Shown here in pieces: positions 10,865 to 22,630 of a stretch of DNA of 64,000 nt. Source of the DNA: Charina bottae (taxonomy: Eukaryota > Chordata > Lepidosauria > Squamata > Charinaidae); contig JALMGJ010000004.1 in assembly GCA_023362775.1 (NCBI GenBank), forward strand, positions 33,349,429 through 33,413,428, given 5' to 3'. The notes below the pieces were generated by a model. The model was given only the letters and a program-made list of their open reading frames with translations. It was not told the origin of the DNA and ran no database searches. How positions within the stretch are numbered: the stretch's first letter is position 1; every line of letters starts with the position of its first letter. Both the position numbers and the translations under genes were made by a program.

Positions 10865-11524
10865 CACACAAAGACTGTCCACTTACTATTTTGGTAAGAT
10901 ACCAAAAAACAAGGCCAAAACTTTACATACATGAAAACCTTCATACATACCCTAAGCTCTGGTCTCTATCATGCACAGATAGTGAAGGGCACCTATATTT
11001 ATGAGCTCATTTAAACTAGAGCTCAAACTAGAATTAAGGGATTTCTACTTCTCTGAAACCTTGGCTCTTCTTCTGAAAATTCCTTCTATCTCCTTATTAC
11101 ATGAATTTCCTTAAATGTGAAAAACATGCAGCTGTAGATAAACCATTCAATTTTTTCTTTAAAAATGGCAATTGTTTAGATACTTTAAAAAAAAGTTTCT
11201 AAACAATTGGCATTATTAATTAGCCATTCAAATATTATCAGCGGGTTCTGCCTTTTTAATGAACTCCAATTAAAAGTTAAGGTTTACTTGTCCTTGAAAT
11301 TTCCAAATGTGATCCCATGTTATCTTTGGCAGTTTATAGAAAATCCAAAAAATTCAGAGATGACCAAAATGCTTGAGGCAGTAAGGTATTTAGTCATCTT
11401 TGTTTATATTCAGATACATTAGATTAGTTGATAAGACGGGGTTCATTTTTTCCCTTGCATGTGCTTTTGCTATTTTCGCTACTGCTAGTTTCCCAGATCT
11501 TCAACAGAACATAACAATACAAGT
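10865..11524. other. no feature recognised
   Basis: AT-rich; a short imperfect inverted repeat around 11166-11212 (ATTGTTTAGA with TCTAAACAATTG) is the only structure seen. Confidence 0.55.
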
Positions 11525-11681
11525 TGTTGTATTGGGGGAGATGGGCGGTGATAATATAAATATAAATATAAATATAAATATAAATATAAATATAAATATA
11601 AATATAAATATAAATATAAATATAAATATAAATATAAATATAAATAATAAATAATAAATATAAATAATAAATATAAATAAA
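11525..11681 (+). repeat. (TAAATA)n microsatellite grown from an L2 tail
   Basis: The string TTGGGGGAGATGGGCGGTGATA, the L2 3' tail, runs directly into more than 18 copies of a 6-bp ATAAAT unit. The array therefore appears seeded by the LINE tail. The hydrophobic or Asn/Ile open frames across it are low-complexity artefacts. Confidence 0.85.
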
Positions 11682-11689
11682 TTTCAAAA

Positions 11690-14600
11690 GTTGGGAGAAG
11701 ATAATGGGGTGGGTGGGTGCAGTGAGGTAGACCTTTAAGCTTGCAACCTGTAATTTCACTGTGGACAAGAAATAATTAAAATGAAAAATAAATCAGTCCA
11801 AATGCACTGCAAAGCACTATCAGTAATGCAAAGTGAATCATATCACTCCCCTCCCCCAGAGTCCCTCAATCCCATCTAGGATACCTGAATTTAAAAAAAA
11901 ATCAAATCACATAAAAAATTAGCTTGCATTTTTTTTGGGGGGGGGGGGAGAAACAAGCCACTGTTTTGTTAAATTATTCCCTAGTAATTTAATCTGAACT
12001 ATTAGTCTTTCTGACAGTAAAACTGGTCTATAAAATGAAGCAGGTTCAGCTTTAAAATATGCCAGTATAATGTAATACCATTATTTTTATTTGGAGTAGT
12101 GGAATTGATAAAGATTGTTATAATATTCTGTTTGTCACTTGTTTACACTTGGGATGTCAGAAATTCTCCTCAGCAGAGAAGACAGTGATGAAAATAGGCT
12201 ATGATAGGAAGTGCAAAATAACTTGTATATTTAATGCTTAAACAAAAGGTTATGAAAATTTGCAAATCATACTTAGCCAAGGAATGCTGATCTACATCAT
12301 CTAATATTTTTTTATTTTGGAAATATCTAATATCACTATTTCTTTCAGTCAATATTCATGGGGAAAAAATAATGTTTTAGTAATTGAAATCTGGACTTTT
12401 TAATTCTTCCCTTCCTTTTTGTTTTCATCGTGTATTTTCAGCCATTTTCATATAGTTTTATTCAGCCAAGCTCTGGTTGCAGACGTAACTGAGTTTGTTA
12501 CAACCCAGAGAAAATAGAAAGGGGATGCAATGAAATAGGTGGAGAAATATGCACACCTTTCTGAAACTCATTTTCCTTGGAAAATTGAGGGGCAGGGAGG
12601 GGTGTTTAGCTTAAAGCCTATTTTTCCAGACCAGAATTCCAGATTCAAAATAAACTCAGTTTTATTACTTTGCTTGCTATCTGAGATATTCAGTTTTATC
12701 TCTAATTAAAAGCTAAATATTCAGGTCAATAAAATTTCAGATGGTTGGCATTCTCTCTGAAATCACTGCAACTAAACAACACTGATGTCAGGATGAACAT
12801 GACCCTACAAAATTCAGCAAAGAAATGGGAATAGCTTGTATAACTTAAGCTAAAGTCACTTAATTTCCAAATATATCAGAGGTTTAGAACCTGAAATGTA
12901 CTTAAAGGGATTGAAGGATATTCCATTTTATCTGAGAAACTGTTTGTTTTTATTTATCAGCCTAGTTTAAAAATAAAGGGGGGGTGTATTGTAACCGTTA
13001 CATCTTGAAAAAATAAGCCGGGTCAAAGGTACTTAGTACTTAGATAGGAGACCTCCAGGAAAAACAAGTTGAGGTTGACTCAAAGGAGGCTTTTTTGTAA
13101 TGTACGTATTTTTTTAAAAAAAACAAAGAAATAGATGCAAATCACTGCTACCTACCTACCTATCTAAAACAGCTGCCCCAGGAATCTGAAATAAATTCTA
13201 TGCTGTGATATATCTGCATTCACGTAGAACGCTTATATTCACATAGAAGGGATTTTCTTACAAACTCCAGCAAAAGGACACTATTACTCCAAATAAATAT
13301 CTTTGTGGCTTATTTGTGATAGAAAATAATAATATTTGAGCCTGCATGGATATTTGAAAGATGGATTTTGGCACCAAGTCTTTCAGGTGTGAAAAGCTTG
13401 CCTTGAAGTTTACTCCATGTAGAGTCACATATGAAGTATTCATTTAAATCACATTTACTGAACAGCTTTCCCATCAGATTCAACGGGGTTCACACATGTT
13501 GCCCATCCAGCTGGAAGCCATCTGCCTAAGTGACAACTGCCAGATGGAGAAATGCATATAAAATCAAGGATCAAACACTAAATAAAGAGATCCCACTCTG
13601 AAAGTGACTTTGTATTGCAATTTGAAAATCAGGCATTTTTAAATCGGTTCATGATTTGAGTGGGGGGAAAAAAACAAGCCTGAAGGGGGGAAAGAGGAAA
13701 TCCACATGATTAAGGCATATGGCCATTTTGCACTTGTGAAAACAAATACATTCTCAGTACTGCTTCCTACACTGCGTCAGGGAAATGCAGATTCAAAACT
13801 GGGATCGACTGAATAGCATTCCTGAGAAAGTACATCAAAATGTGCTAATAGAAACTTTCCTGGAAATACAAATATCAGTTTTGGATATGCCATTCTTCTG
13901 AGGATAGGAAAAAAAAGTATGAAGCTACCCCTTCTTCCGTGATCCTGAGGCTGCTGGTTACGTCACCAACACACATATTAATAACATTCTTGCAAATAGT
14001 ACAAATAATATCATGTCTCCTTTGTCCAACAGAATCCTCTAAGCCTAGAAAGTTTTGATCTACACTCAAAAATATGAAACAAATTTAAACTAAGGGAGAT
14101 GCCCAATTTCTGTTCCTCTAAAGCTTCTGATGAGGCCTCCAGAGCCCTTCCAAATGTTATCATTTTTTTTCCTTTTGATGTGGTAGTCAACGAAATGATT
14201 CAACAAATTGGGAGGGATGGTATTCATTCATTTTACTAATTAAATTAAGTTTTAACTAGGTTAACCATAAATAAATTTTTGTTCTGTCTTCATTACTTTT
14301 GGCAGTCTGGTCTCCAGCATGTCACTTAAAGACCTAATATGGTACTTTGCATGAAAAAGTTGCCCATTCTTGATAGGGGAGAAAGGGAACGGGTTTTTGC
14401 AGACATATTCTCTGTGTAGTTTAAGTTAGGCATGATTGTTCTGTAGGAACACCAAGCTGTTCAGCAAGCCCACCAGCTCTTCACACTGACTGACTATTAG
14501 TATAAGCTAATGGGCCAATATATTCTGTAATAATATTTTGATACATCTATTTGAAAAGTAACCACATTCATCTCTTTGCAATTCAATTTTGAAAATATCC

Positions 14601-15560
14601 AAGCAAGGGACTTTAACCCTTGCTGAGAATGTTGCCACTGCTGAAAGAGTGAAGTCACATTTCTGAACACAGTCCCTTTCGGCAGCAAAGGGACTGCAGA
14701 TTTCTAAGAAGAAGAATACTGAGAGCAGATTTGGGCCACCCAGCAGAAGGAAGCACAGAGCTAAATATTGGAACAAATATCTCTTCGATTGGAACAAATA
14801 TATATAACACTTGATATGACTCAATAAAAGCATTAATCCAGTGTGTACCTGATGTGTAGATGGAAACATTGATATTATGGGGGGTTAGAAAGCAATAAAA
14901 AAATCAAATTGCTACTATCTGCCCCGATTAACTGATTTGGCTATCAGGCATGCAGGGGTGCTTCTACTCTCTACACACTAAAAAGGTAGAGAGCTGAAGA
15001 ACTCCTAGGTTGCTTGGAGGAGCCCCATGAGAGCAGTGCTTTACTTGGGAGTAACTACCTATTTCTACAACTAGCTACAGCTACCTGATCTGGTTGGCAA
15101 AGACATGATAACCATTAAATAACAGCACAATGTTAGAATATTCTTTATCTCTTTCTTTGCTCCTATCTAGTGGGTTTTTGGATTTTTGCAGCTCAGATTA
15201 TACAACTAGCTATGATCAAGCCCAATTGTATGTATTTGAGCTTCTGCCTGAGTGCTCTCTAATTCTGGAACAACATCTATTTTAGTCTGTCCTTCTACTT
15301 TGTTCTTATCTCCAAGGCTTGTTTGTCTACTTGAACATCCTGAATTCTGCTTGGATTTGACAATGCCTTACTGCTCTGTTCTCTGGATTGTCCTCTGGAT
15401 TGTCCTCTGGTATAGAAGTTACATGCCCTGAAATCTTAACCAGGTTATGACTATGCCTTTGACCAATAATTTTACCATGAATACCTCTTACAGTACTAAA
15501 CTGGAACTGGTTGACTACTCTGTGAAGGCTTAGAGATGGAACAATATCATGACGACTTTG
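11690..15560. other. no feature recognised
   Basis: Almost 4 kb of AT-rich sequence. Open frames are at most 120 codons and show no domains. A G-run near 11936-11949 is the only marked simple sequence. Confidence 0.6.
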
Positions 15561-15570
15561 CACAGTCTAC

Positions 15571-16627
15571 TGTCCTGTTCCAACTAAGACCGACACCGGA
15601 AGCGTTATTTAAATCCTTTTATTTACAAATTGCAAAAAGACTGCCAGACTATAATAGATTCTCCTTCCTCTGTAGGCAAGGATGAACTGGCTGGAAAGCA
15701 GAACTTGGAAGGCAGGCAGAGGAGGCTGGAGGTCCTGGTCCCCACGGTCACAGAAGGTGGTCCAATCCGCACTTGCCCTTGGCTCGTGTGAGGCCAGCTC
15801 TGGAAACGGGTTCTCTGTGGTCAGCGGGCTGGGCGCGAAAGGCAGGCAAGGCTCGGGCATGGAACTGTCCTCTGGCAAGGGCCAGCATGACAGGGAGGCC
15901 GGGTGGGGTTTCGTCGGTGTCCCGGGTGCAATAAAACGCCCAACCGGTATCTAGCCAGAATTTGGCCCAGTCCGAGCTCGGCAGACCTTCCACGGTCCGG
16001 GTTGCAGTTCCAGAAGGCGGCTGGGCAACAGGAGGAGGTGTGAACACGGTACTGGGCTGAGTGGCAGGGGCTGGCTCGATCGCGGGGTGGAGTGGCAAAA
16101 CAGTAGCGCTTACCAATGTGGTGGTTCCGAGGGCTGGGAAGGCGGCAGCAGGACGCGGATCAGGAACCATCAAGGCAAGGACTGAGTTTGCGCCCAAACT
16201 GAGTTCTGTGGTGATAGCTGGGCATGGAGCAGGAACCGGCAACACAGCAAAGGCTGGGCTGGTTTCCAAACTCGATTCTTCAGTGATGGCAAGATTCCAC
16301 ATGGCATGGTTTTTGTCCTCCTTGGTGCAAGCAGGTGGCAGGTAAGAACGGTTGTCTCCGGCAACCTTGGCCTCTTGCGCTGGCTTTTTATTCCGAATTT
16401 CGTTCCATTTGTGGGTAGGTGTCAATCGAGTCTCGTGCTGCTTGGCCCGCCTCTCTGCCCTCCTTTGGCATGCACTGATTGGTGGTGGTGCCTCTTCTTC
16501 TGGGTCCCCTCCAATCAGGGCTTCCGGTTCATCTGGCATTTTTGCACCAAGCCCGCTGCTTCCTGTTGCCAGCTCCTCTTCCGACTCAGAGTCCAGCATG
16601 GCTGCGACCTGTGGCACGATCCCGACA
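15571..16627 (-). mobile_element. Solo LTR, about 1.06 kb
   Basis: On the minus strand the segment begins TGTCGGGATC at 16627 and ends GGAACAGGACA at 15571. It is flanked by tctac (15566-15570) and tctcc (16628-16632), a 5-bp TSD with one mismatch. An ATAAAAAG TATA-like box lies near 16381-16391. AAATAAAAGG polyadenylation signals lie near 15615. The layout and both ends resemble the LTR at 1325-2672: CTCTGAGTC early in the sequence, and a terminal GAACAGRACA. A 327-codon minus-strand open frame (15748-16731) is Pro/Ala-rich, crosses the LTR edge and is not taken as a gene. Confidence 0.65.
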
Positions 16628-16767
16628 TCTCCAGTGCTATCACATGTGGAACAGCTCTGGTTATTGCATCTCAGATAGAATATTATAGAGCTGAGAAGAT
16701 GCCAAAAAGAGTATGCTAAATAATTAAGCAAGTGAGGCTCTTTTCAGTTAAGGGAAAAAAAAGAGTT

Positions 16768-17000
16768 GTGGAGGACATGATTGATTGATTATGTGTCATC
16801 AAGTTGTTTTCAACTCCTAGTGACCACATAAATAGATTTTCTCCATGATGATCTATCCCTAACCTGTTCTTTCAGGACTCGCAATGGTGCACTCATCACC
16901 ATTGTAAAAACTGGCTATCCATGGTATTCTGAGGAGTCTTCTCCAACATCAAATTTCAAAGGTGTCAATATTTTTCCTATCATGCTTCTTCAAAGTCCAG
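16768..17000 (-). mobile_element. BovB/RTE LINE 3' relic
   Basis: Minus-strand conceptual translation gives a decayed BovB C-terminus (LKEQVRDRSSWRKSIYVVTRS), followed by the RTE-type end with CAACTTGATGACACATAATC and ATCA repeats. Confidence 0.65.
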
Positions 17001-17140
17001 GAGAACATGATAAAGGTGCAAAAAAGTTATACCTGGAAAGGGGATAGACAGGAGTTTATTTTCCCCTCTCATAGAAGTATCCAAAGATGCTGAATGTTGG
17101 GAGATTCAGTAGTGATCACAGTACTTTTTCACACAGTGTG

Positions 17141-17480
17141 TAGCTTAAGGCAACGGGCTAGAAACCAGGAGTCTGTGAGTTCTAGTCCCGCCTTAGGCAT
17201 GAAAGCCGGCTGGGTGACCTTGGGCCAGTCTCTCAGCCCTAGGAAGGAGCCAATGGGAAACCAGGAGACTGAGAGTTCTAGTCCCACCTCAGGCATGAAA
17301 GCCGGCTGGGTGACCTTGGGCCAGTCACTCTCTCTCAGCCCAACTCATCTCACAGGGTTGTTGTTGTGGGGAAAATAGGAAGAGGAAGGAGTATTAGGTA
17401 TGTTCGCCGCCTTGAGTTATTTATAAAAAAAATAAAATAAAGGGAAAATAAATAAATAAATAAATAAATAAATAAAAAAA
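17141..17480 (+). mobile_element. tRNA-derived SINE with internal duplication
   Basis: A tRNA-like head (TAGCTTAAGGCAACGGGCTAGAAACC) with a B-box-like GAGTTCTAGTCCCGCC is followed by the conserved GCCGGCTGGGTGACCTTGGG core. About 95 bp (17161-17258) are repeated at 17259-17350, so the B box occurs twice. The 3' part (CAGGGTTGTTGTTGTGGGG, CCGCCTTGAGTTATTTATAAA) ends in AAAT and ATCA repeats. The other two copies of this head at 37849 and 53875 have a different 3' body. Confidence 0.75.
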
Positions 17481-17519
17481 TAAATCAATCAATCAATCAA
17501 TCAATCTGGAACATTTGTT

Positions 17520-18325
17520 AACCAAGAGCCTGTGATGGCCATAAGGTGCAAGACTTTTAAAAGCTACTTGTGTTTGCCTGAATACTAGTAAAGGTCTCTG
17601 TGTGATCCAGAATCCTGCTTTATCAGGATTTCAGACCTCATAGCTCAAGAGCTGAAGATGAAAGAAAATAAAATGTGGGGGTGCAGGTGCATCCCTGTCC
17701 TCTTCTACTATCCAACCTTCTTCAGGTAAACATCTGGGAGCTGCAGTGTGTGGAGTCTGCTATGAGACTGAAGCCAGTTTCATTTTGAAGCCAAAGTGTC
17801 TAAGGGGAACCCAATTCTTCTCCTCGACAAAAGTTTAGAAATTTGCAAGTGTTGGTTGAAGGAAATGAATATTAATGAGAAGAGCAGAAATGTATGAGGT
17901 CATCATATTCATGATAACTCCACAATTATTCTATGTACTCACACACACCGTTGGGTTGTATCCCTGACTGCAAAAAATAAAAATTAATCAGAAAGATAGC
18001 TAGGGGCTACATATTTAAAAAGGTCAATTAATGGAATTTTTTTTTCAAACTAAGTGCAAAAACCTTTCCTGAATGAAAAGAAAAGTGAAGCAGCAAAAAA
18101 GTTTTGAAAGGATCAGTGGGAAGCTGAAAGACTCCTTGGAATGTCATTATTTAAACTCTATAAAAGGCTCTTGCTCCACCTTCCCAGGAGATCAAGGCAA
18201 GTTAATGGCATAATTATATTTATATACGTATACTTAAGAATTGTAAAATACACATTTAAAAATGCAATCGCTATCATCTCCAAGCAGTTCTGCTCGAGAT
18301 CACTTCCCCACCCCTAAGAGCTCCA
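17520..18325. other. no feature recognised
   Basis: No repeats or coding motifs recognised. Confidence 0.55.
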
Positions 18326-18403
18326 GAGGAACAGTGATTTGCTTTTATTTTAAATTATTTTTTATTAAATAAATTTTTACAGGATAAAAACATTTAAAGA
18401 AAA

Positions 18404-18459
18404 AGTAAAGTAAAGTAAAGTAAAGTAAAGTAAAGTAAAGTAAAGTAAAGTAAAGTAAA
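18404..18459. repeat. (TAAAG)n microsatellite
   Basis: Eleven perfect TAAAG units within the L1 3' UTR. Confidence 0.95.
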
Positions 18460-18759
18460 AGAAAAGTGATGAGAAAAGAATGAAGAAAAAAGAGAAAGAA
18501 GACAAATTAAAAAAGAAAAAAGAGAAAAAGAAAAGAAAGACAAAATATAAATGACTTCCAGCCTTCTTTACAGCAGTTATAAATGCATTCAAATTTTATC
18601 CCCTCTCTCTCTAAGGTTGCATCATAACTCCCTTCTCTCCATAATCTACCATTTCTAATTGTCAAACCCATATACTGTATATATATACAAGTGCATTATT
18701 TTTCCATTTTCAGCAAAAAGTCCATAAAGGGTTTCCAGTCACTAACAAATGTAGTTATT

Positions 18760-18806
18760 ATGTATAGTCGAAGGCTTTCACAGCCCGGAAAACCCACAAC
18801 AACCAT
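18760..18806. mobile_element. 47-bp insert with 14-bp TSD
   Basis: The insert contains AGTCGAAGGCTTTC and CCGGAAAACCCACAACAACC, a phrase I associate with the end of a common reptilian Penelope-type repeat. It interrupts the L1 ORF2 remnant. The flanks caaatgtagttatt (18746-18759) and caaatgtagatatt (18807-18820) are a 14-bp duplication with one mismatch. Family identity is uncertain; the insertion itself is clear. Confidence 0.6.
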
Positions 18807-18889
18807 CAAATGTAGATATTGTCTTTTCTCTAATTAAACAAGTCATTTTGTCATCTCTGCAAATTCTGCCGAGAAACAGTGATTTGCAT

Positions 18890-20075
18890 CAGGATGGCTA
18901 GGAATGGGGATATGGATAAAAACTCTCTCTTCCCCATTGGGAGTATAAATAGGTGCTCCATCAGTATGCACACATCATAAGTTCATAATACTTTATGTTC
19001 TTTTGGAGGGATTTTCCAGTAACCAGTGTGGCTCACAATCCCTCAAAACTGATCTAAAGTAAAAAAAGAGAAATAACTACAAATTTCCAGTAAGGTGTAA
19101 GATTTTCTGTGAAACTGTTAAAGAACCTTGGGTTTTATTTTGAGTGTACAACTATGTTCAGATTTAAGGCTTCATTGGGGCTTTGAATGATGAGGTAGGG
19201 TTATAAAGTACTCAAAAAGTTGCTTTGGAGGTGCTGCAAGTGTGCAGCAGTGCATTGTACAATCTTTTTAAGAAATACAGTATAATTAACATAGATTTTC
19301 TAGTAAAGCTTGTCCATCCATGAAGAAGAAACCAAACACCTCTACATCTACTGTACTATGCTGCAGTTGTGCTGCCAATAACAATTATAAGTCTTCAGGA
19401 GCTATGATTCCTTCAGTATAACATCATTTTCTAAGAATGATTGCTATCTATCTCCAGGTTGGGCAGAGTCAATAACTCCTCTATGGGACAGTGAAAGCCA
19501 TGCTGTATTAGAGATTCTACTGCCTACCCGAGTGGGGTTTATTTCCTCAAAGAATTTCAATTAGTTTCTGAAGAACAGGAAGCGGATGACGCTTCCATGA
19601 AGCATCAGCTAAGAAGGCAATTTTCAGGTAGCCAACAGCTAAGAGGCAATTTTCATCCTATTATATTGTGTTCTGCAGGCGACAGATTGAACTAGTGAGC
19701 AGTTGAATGTGTTAGCAGTAAATTTTGAGTTGGCCTCATCAGTTGTGGCAGAATTTAAACTTTTACTTTGATAGACAAGAAAAAGATTCCATAGACATGC
19801 CATTGTGAAGAGAAGCTGCAAATCCTCAAGTTGCTTGCAGGAGAGAAATCCTACTGACATTAACATCCCCAATGAAAGTAGAAATAATTTGAGGTGTTAC
19901 CAAAGCTTCTGGGTGCTTGTATGTGTGTGTCTGTGTGCGAAAGAGGGACAGAGATAGAGAAATGGGGGAATTTAAAGACATTTACTAAGGAAATTTTGAA
20001 TAGCAAAGAATTTCCTAAACTTTCTTTCAAGAAATGCTGGGGTATTAAACCTTTTCTTCCTTTTTTTCTTAATTA
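18890..20075. other. no feature recognised
   Basis: Only a short tandem pair (AGCTAAGA..GGCAATTTTCA at about 19607 and 19637) stands out. Confidence 0.55.
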
Positions 20076-20079
20076 AAAA

Positions 20080-20156
20080 GAAGGAAGGAAGGAAGGAAGG
20101 AAGGAAGGAAGGAAGGAAGGAAGGAAGGAAGGAAGGAAGGAAGGAAGGAAGGAAGG
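20080..20156. repeat. (GAAG)n microsatellite
   Basis: About 19 perfect AAGG units. Confidence 0.97.
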
Positions 20157-20589
20157 TCTTATGAAGTTTAGACCCAACATGGCTTTCAAGTTGTGTTTTA
20201 ATTTTGGTTGTCTGGGCACATCAGGTCAAGGAAAGCTGATGCAGATTAAGGATGGGCAACCTACCCACCCAAAAAAAAACATGTTTTCATCTTCTAAAGT
20301 TCCCAAGATCTCACTGATGAAACAGTTACATTTTGTTTAACAAATTAATTTTACAAATTAAGCTTTATAATAGGCATGCTAAACCTCTAATATGCTGAAC
20401 ATACCTACTTTGAACAATTGCCTCACAAATCCCCCCAAAGAAGCAGACAACATTTACTCTTACCATCTTCTGTAATGTCATTGCCATGCTGTCCTCCAAA
20501 ACTGCAGTCCCTGCACAGAGGAAAGTTTCCTATCACTGATGCAGATTATTTTTCCTTTAGATAAAAACACCTTGAGAAATCTAGAAAAG

Positions 20590-21808
20590 CTCACATTCAC
20601 AGTGCTTATGATTGACATGCGCCAACTTGACTGAGCTGAGAGAGGTAGCTTCTAATGTGAAGTTGAAGAATCTCAGGACTGTGATCTTGGGGGACCTTAA
20701 CATCTATGCTGAAGCTGCCTTAGTAGGTTCATCTCAGAATGTCATGGCATCCATAACAACCACCCAGCAGAACTGTTTGGAGTTGCTTGCTGTAATCTAC
20801 CCCTATATTGGCACTCTCAGAAGTCTATCTGACAAATTTGCAAAGCATTTTGAAGATAAAATCCCTTGTCTTCATGCTGACTTGCACATGGCTTTTGATA
20901 CAATATTTACAGAAGTGTCCAACATATATCTAGTTCAATTATGTGGCTCTGCCTTTGATTTTTGAGGCCTGAGGACAAGGTATTTACTATCTAGCTACAA
21001 AGATCTTTGATCCTTGCTCATCTAAGCTTAGTTGAGAAGGGGTGATTGGATAGATTCAGAGATTTGTAAAGATATATTTCTTTGATATAGTGGTGCCTCC
21101 AGCCATAAAAGTTACAGTAGTGTGCATACCACTGAAGAAGACTTCTCTGAATCCAAAGTTTATGACAAGTGCCACCACCCAGTTACAAATATCTTTTGAG
21201 GGGCAAAATGTAGGAGAGGGTAGTATCCAGACAGCTGCAGACATTATTAGAAGTCACAGATTATCTTGACCCATTTCATTTAGGGGTTCAGCATTGGTTT
21301 GACTTCTTTAAGTTTGGGTCCAGACTTAGAGGACCTTGTGTTGGAAAGAGACAAAAGACTTTGACAGAGGTTCCTACTAGAATGAGTAAACCATTGGAAG
21401 ACCAGGTTAGGGACAGATTGTCATGGAAAAAATATATCTGATTGTTAAGGGTTGATGCCAACTTGATGGCACATAATCAATCAATCCTACTGGATCTCCC
21501 AGCAGCTTTTCATACCAGCAGCCATGAAGCATGTATTCTTCATATATTGTATGCTGGAGCAATTGCTAGGAAACCAGGGCTAAAATTGCATTATTGGTGC
21601 AAAACCTCTAAACAATATCAGCTGTTTTAACATTGTAGTTTTATTATTGCTTTAAATTGGATTATAAACTGTTTTGAAATACTTTGTGGAAAGAATATAA
21701 ATGTATTTTAAATATTTACATTTTATTATTTAGCCATAGCATTAGTATCTGCCTTGAGTGCTTAATGGAACAGAAAGACAGGATATTAATCCCACAAATA
21801 AATAAAAC
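20590..21808 (+). mobile_element. Decayed L2 LINE
   Basis: Conceptual translation shows the endonuclease motif VILGDLNIYAEAALVGSSQNVMAS (20680-20750). An EVTDYLDPFHLG remnant follows at about 21250, then reverse transcriptase LLDLPAAFHTSSH at about 21490-21530. The end resembles an L2 tail (GACAGGATATTAATCCCACAAATAAATAAA). Many stops and deletions; an old copy. A BovB relic lies within it at 21330-21487. Confidence 0.65.
21330..21487 (+). mobile_element. BovB/RTE 3' relic nested in L2
   Basis: The plus strand encodes DQVRDRLSWKKYI, the decayed C-terminus of BovB, followed by CCAACTTGATGGCACATAATC and ATCA units. It interrupts the L2 relic between its upstream and AAF-motif segments. Confidence 0.6.
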
Positions 21809-21809
21809 T

Positions 21810-22440
21810 TAAGCAGAAATTTGAGGGCAATGACCAATCAATGATCAAACAAATTATGTGGTCCAATACTACTGCAATGCTAATAACATTTGTTCTATGT
21901 TTTTCATCTCTGCTCTGATGCATCACATGCAGAAACAGCAGAATGCATAAATTGCATCACAGGACCTTCATCCATTAGGGGAAGGAAAAGATTAAGAACC
22001 TTCTGTAACAGAAATCACTTTCTCTGATTTCTTAGGCATTCTTAATTCTGTATACTGTCCATTACTAGGTAACAATTTCAAAACATTTCTGAGCAACAAG
22101 AAGTTGTCCCTTTGCGCTGCCTACAAGATTCACTCAGTCTGACAAAAGAAGGAAATGATGTCATCACCTTGACTGACCTGTTTCTTCTATTACCTCAATT
22201 CACAGCTGTGTGAAGATTCCCTGGACAGTTTGCCTGCCCCAGAGCAGAGTCTGTGTTTAACTCTGTGTTAGGTTCTCCTATGAATCTAAACTCTGTGTTA
22301 GGTTCACATAAGAATCTAAAATTGGTTGTCCTATTCTTATTTGTAAGCAGTGAGTCTTGTTATGATATTGACAAGACTATGAAACCTCTGGTATTATCTA
22401 AAAATTATACAAAGCTGACAATATTATGAAGTGAACTTAC
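21810..22440. other. No gene; one tandem duplication
   Basis: A 31-bp unit (AACTCTGTGTTAGGTTC...) occurs twice in tandem at about 22259-22320. Nothing else recognised. Confidence 0.6.
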
Positions 22441-22500
22441 TACCCTCTTCCACTGTAGCTTGAATCACGTCAACTGGATTTCTATTTTCTCAGTGGAAAC

Positions 22501-22531
22501 GTTTCGCTCCTTATCCAAGGAGCTTCTTCAG
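22501..22531 (-). ncRNA. Hammerhead-ribozyme-like motif in Penelope end
   Basis: The minus strand reads CTGAAGA, then AGCTCC-TTGGATA-GGAGC able to form stem II, then GAAAC. This is the CUGANGA / stem II / GAAA core of the minimal hammerheads described in Penelope-like elements. Stem III would be only one or two base pairs, as in that class. Cleavage activity is not shown by the sequence. Confidence 0.55.
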
Positions 22532-22630
22532 TCTGAGCAAAGTTAGTAAGGGAATCCTTAAATATGTTTCTAGGGTGGCTGTGTGACCTTGCACCTGGGG
22601 CTAGGTCATGGTTATTTGAGATGTTTATTT

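Larger units (their letters stand above)
18343..18874 (-). mobile_element. L1 LINE 3' end
   Basis: The minus strand encodes the ORF2 C-terminus (FAEMTK, then SDWKPFMDFLLK near 18720-18740), then a 3' UTR containing a TTTAC microsatellite. A perfect 13-bp TSD aacagtgatttgc flanks it (18330-18342 and 18875-18887). The copy is 5'-truncated and carries a 47-bp nested insert at 18760-18806. Confidence 0.88.

Noticed and set aside
11400..11768. Asn/Ile and Tyr/Ile repeat proteins
   Set aside because: Translation of the TAAATA microsatellite on both strands.
15748..16731. 327-codon minus-strand frame as a gene
   Set aside because: Low-complexity Pro/Ala composition, lies almost wholly within a solo LTR and crosses its edge; no domain.
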